From contig CM031879.1 in assembly GCA_018697195.1 (NCBI GenBank), forward strand, positions 40,079,715-40,143,714: a DNA stretch of 64,000 bases, given 5' to 3'. Below, piece by piece: positions 60,835-64,000 of this stretch; the first letter of the stretch is position 1, and each line of letters starts with the position of its first letter. The notes beneath the pieces are model-generated. The model ran no database searches and was not told the origin of the DNA. It saw nothing but the letters and a program-made list of their open reading frames with translations. The position numbers and the translations under genes were made by a program. This stretch comes from Certhia americana. Its lineage: Eukaryota; Chordata; Aves; Passeriformes; Certhiidae.

Positions 60835-61370
60835 TCATCTCTGCTATAAAAGTGTACATCCAGCAATATAAAATAAAACAAGAAATCAGTTACGTACAAA
60901 AATACCAGTGGTTTGGCTGAAATACAATAGCTTCGTTTTCAGTTCTTTGTTCTTGGATTTAAAAAAAAAAAAAAAAAAGGGGGATGTAAGAACAGATCTC
61001 CAGCACACTGACCCTGAGTTCAGAGTTAAACATTATGGTTACACAAGACAACAAGAGCAAGTTAGGTATTCTTACTGATCTCAGACTTCATAAACCTTTA
61101 AACTGTCAGCCTACTAACTTTTAAGAGAAGCCCAAGGTTTCAATTTCACCTGACACCTTATTACCCAAATTAACTGGTCTGAATTAAAATATATTATTGC
61201 ACAGGAGCTGGGAGAGGTAAAACTCACTTCTGTTTTGACTGTTGTATACAGATACCGACCATGAACTGTTGAATAATCCATTTCTGCATTCTCAGGTATG
61301 TGCAAACTAACATAACTTAAAGATACTTATATAATTCCGAGATAAACACAGACAATTTTATTTTTTTGTA

Positions 61371-61583
61371 TCAATGATGAGGATACTGAACTTTACCACC
61401 ATCAACAGAAATGTTGCCTGGACTATCCTGAATGCCAAACTCTTCATAAAGCTGCTTCAGTCTCTCTTCTAAGATAATATTTTTTTTTACTTCTTCCTTG
61501 TAGTTATATTTTAGATCCTCAAGTTCTTCAAAAAAGGAAGGATTATAGGTTTCTAGTTCTCTTCTCAGCTCTTTTGTCTCTTC
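61371..61583 (-). CDS. CEP290: CEP290 last coding exon
   Basis: Starts EETKELRRELETYNPSFF, contains EELEDLKYNYKEEVKK, ends YPHH and TGA. Acceptor tcaatag. Confidence 0.96.
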   Translation of the reverse strand, partial: EETKELRRELETYNPSFFEELEDLKYNYKEEVKKNIILEERLKQLYEEFGIQDSPGNISVDGGKVQYPHH

Positions 61584-63142
61584 CTATTGAAAAGAATGAA
61601 GGGGTACCACCTTTATCCAGAACTTCATCAATCCAGCACACCACCTTTTTTTGCCTTGTTCTTGAGGGATTATATGATAAGACAATAAGGATCTTGTCTA
61701 GAAGCAAAAAACTCTACCCATAAAAAAGCACCTTCACTAAAAACAAAACAGGCTTTGTAAACGTTTAGAAATTGACTTTGTCATTAAATATTAATTTAGC
61801 TATTACACAGCACTTGCTAGCTAATCATAATTTTCCTTATTATCTTGCCTAGGCTGATCCTTGCAGCTCACCTTTAATTGCTGTTTTTCGAGCTCTGAAA
61901 CCTGCAGCTGTGACTGGAGGTCATTTATTTCCGTCATTAGTCTGTCAATTTTATCCTCTGCAGTTTCATTATGTCCTGCAAAAAAATTATGATCTTTTAA
62001 TGAAATTTTATGTAGTGAAAACCCATAGCCCAAATAATCTTGTTTCAATAATTCTGCATCTCTGGAAAGCTGAAACAGTTAAATAAAACCATTGAGAGCA
62101 CCAAAGACTGAAGTCACCTGGGCATTTCTTTAGCTCTTGTACCAATTAGGCAGTGGTGTCTAGTTCCTGTGATTGAATGCAGGAGCCCAGTGGCCAGTCT
62201 ATAGCACACCTTTGAGAAATACAACATGTACACTTCCTCTGAATTAAATGCATGAAGTTTGGAAATACTGTAGGGATCTTGTTGCATGTATTCATAATTT
62301 CAAGAGGGTTAGTTTTGGGCTTTTTCCTCCAGTTATATGGCAATGTGCTGCTCCATAGTGCTCTGCTTTTCCCATGAGACTGATGCCTGTTAGGTCTTAA
62401 ATCTTTTGCAGAGCTGGTAACTGGACATAAAACACTCATTCTCTAGCATCTGGGAACTCAAAGCAAAAGGTGTAGGAAAGAGGATTTCAGTGAATGACTG
62501 ACATCTTACAGTCTTTAAAAGTTAATAAAGCAAATGGGGGCAGGAACTACACACTACCTTGTGAGGGGAAAATCATACGAAGTTTACAGCCTCTTGCTCA
62601 AAATAATTTATTATAGAGATTTTTACTGAAAATTCTCTTAAAAATCTTGTATATGTACTCAAAAATCCAAGACCTTAACCTCCTTCAGTTTTTACTATTT
62701 TTACATTAATCTACTTCAAATAATTCTGTAGATTTTTTGTCACTTCGCACACACATACTAAGTAAAAGTATTTAGACCCTAAATACAAGAAGATCATTAT
62801 TTTTGTGTATGGAAAATTATTACCAGCTGCAGGACCTTCACTGGTAGAGGTTTGTCTTCTGTGCTTAAAATCCTCCATCTGGTGCACTAGTTCTGCTTTT
62901 TCTTTCTCTAATCGATTATTAGATAATCTGGAATAAAAAAAAATTAAATAAATAATTATTAAAAGATTTTACAATATAAAATGTTTAACTAAAAATTGCA
63001 GTGGCCATTTCCTGAGCTTATTTCATGTATATTGGCTGAGGTATTTGGTTAGTGGAGAAGTATATTACCTTAAAAGCTGAAGCTCCTTGATGATGTTTTG
63101 CTCTGTCCCTGCACCTTCAGGAAGATGTTTAAGATGCTCAAT
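61371..63142 (-). CDS. CEP290: CEP290 C-terminal part (last four coding exons; partial)
   Basis: Exons, 5' to 3' on the minus strand: 63069-63142, 62824-62927, 61872-61975, 61371-61583. They total 495 bases, the last 164 residues plus stop, with matching phases and GT-AG introns. The product is the large coiled-coil centrosomal/ciliary protein that links microtubules to membrane at the ciliary transition zone. Recognised by IEHLKHLPEGAGTEQN, LSNNRLEKEKAELVHQMED and the highly conserved NPSFFEELEDLKYNYKEEV followed by KKNIILEE. The sequence is Leu/Lys/Glu-rich with heptad character. The final 20 or so residues (ending KVQYPHH) differ from the acidic human tail. The gene continues beyond the window's right edge. 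It converges on RLIG1. Confidence 0.96.
61872..61975 (-). CDS. CEP290: CEP290 penultimate exon
   Basis: HNETAEDKIDRLMTEINDL through SELEKQQLK. Acceptor tttttgcag, donor GTGAGC. Coiled-coil sequence. Confidence 0.94.
62824..62927 (-). CDS. CEP290: CEP290 exon, third from last
   Basis: LSNNRLEKEKAELVHQ through EGPAA plus a split Gly. Acceptor tattccag, donor GTAATA. Confidence 0.94.
63069..63142 (-). CDS. CEP290: CEP290 exon, fourth from last
   Basis: IEHLKHLPEGAGTEQNIIK through LQLL plus a split Arg. Acceptor cttttaag, donor GTAATA. Confidence 0.9.
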
Positions 63143-64000
63143 CTTAAAAGAAAAATTAAGAAAGTTTTATTCTTGAAAATAGTATCCATGGCAATGCAGT
63201 TCAGAGAGAGTTCTTTTTTATACAAGATTAAAAAAAGGATGAAAATAATACTAAGGATGTAACCAAACATTAAGCTATCAGGAAAAAAATTCTTCATGTA
63301 CAGTTTCCACACACAAAGCTAGTTCTTGACAACCTTTCCAAAGTTAGTAAAGATCATTGCTACATATTTCATGAAGGGTGAAGAAAAAAGCATTTAGAAG
63401 TTAGATTTACAAAAAAAGCTGGATACATAGCTACACCAACATACTGTATACATATTCTTCAGGAACTGATACGCCTAAATAATTTTTAAATGCCTTAAAA
63501 ATATTACTGATGTGCTTATTTTCATACCTGGTTGTCCCAGTTCATTTTGAAAGATCGTATGAAAACCCTGTGATTTTGCAATGACAACCCCAATGAGGGT
63601 ACACTGACTAGGGGTGACTGCAGTTAAGTTAGGAGAGATCTCTGACCAGAGAGGGAGGGAGCCTCTGAAAGAGACGCCTGGTAAAGACACAGGAGCACAA
63701 CACGGGTTTAAAGATGTGATGATATACAGTTAATAAAGTGACAGTTCACAAACTTGCATGAGGCTACTGGCAATGATAGGTTTTTGTTCTGTAACTACCA
63801 AACATGGTAAGGATTTGGGTAATTTTTTTTTTTACACAATCAGGCTGTTTTTTGAAATGTAGTTAACTTGGATCCATCCCTTCATCAGTAATTGAAATAT
63901 GAAAGAAACTGGAAAGTGCATCACTCACAGAGTGATATCACAAAATGAAAGACTTCTAGCTCTGTATTACATTTCCTGCTGGTATATGCTTCATATTAGT
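63143..64000. other. CEP290 intronic sequence to window edge
   Basis: No further CEP290 exon was recognised. A GTATGA donor-like site near 63.53 kb follows an open stretch but lacks coiled-coil character. Confidence 0.5.

Noticed and set aside
62146..62439. 97-codon minus-strand frame between CEP290 exons
   Set aside because: It lies in an intron, matches nothing known and lacks splice sites in phase with the neighbouring exons.
63528..63569. Possible extra CEP290 exon ending in a GTATGA donor
   Set aside because: It joins in phase to the next exon, but the acceptor is weak, the frame closes shortly upstream, and the residues do not look like the CEP290 coiled coil.

Overview
This 64 kb window is vertebrate nuclear DNA, most likely from a passerine bird. 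It is AT-rich, with intron-split genes and degenerate CR1 LINEs, the usual avian repeats. A short repeat at 47.05-47.18 kb looks like a tRNA-Ile-headed SINE with a CR1 tail (TguSINE1 type, known from zebra finch), which points to songbirds. The gene order C12orf50 - RLIG1 - CEP290 is the same as on human 12q21. No prokaryotic, viral, CRISPR or operon-like system is present.

Region 1-42 kb is a gene desert. I found no exon chain with consistent splice phases and no long ORF that resembles a protein outside transposons. It holds CR1 pieces of several ages (about 1.9, 7.8, 13.7, 18.8, 22.4, 27.0, 34.8-36.3, 38.1 and 41.3 kb), simple repeats, a CpG-enriched patch with a CTCF-like motif near 38.9 kb, and a possible poly(A)-tailed retrocopy at 32.8-33.1 kb.

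Region 42.3-53.5 kb holds C12orf50 on the minus strand. I reconstructed 12 coding exons whose phases all match, giving 424 codons. The protein has an N-terminal ZC3H11A-like CCCH zinc finger and an acidic tract. One intron uses a GC-AG splice pair.

Region 53.5-54.5 kb is a CpG-island promoter shared by two divergent genes. RLIG1 (the C12orf29 orthologue, a 5'-3' RNA ligase) runs on the plus strand from 54.4 to 60.06 kb. Its seven coding exons encode 324 residues, including the nucleotidyl-transferase lysine in a K-V-D-G-T motif at residue 57.

Region 60.8-64 kb holds the 3' end of CEP290 (ciliary transition-zone protein) on the minus strand: its last four coding exons and 3' UTR. RLIG1 and CEP290 converge tail to tail, and their distal poly(A) signals lie only about 30 bases apart. 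The three genes are neighbours by conserved synteny, not members of one pathway: a probable RNA-binding protein, an RNA ligase and a cilium scaffold.
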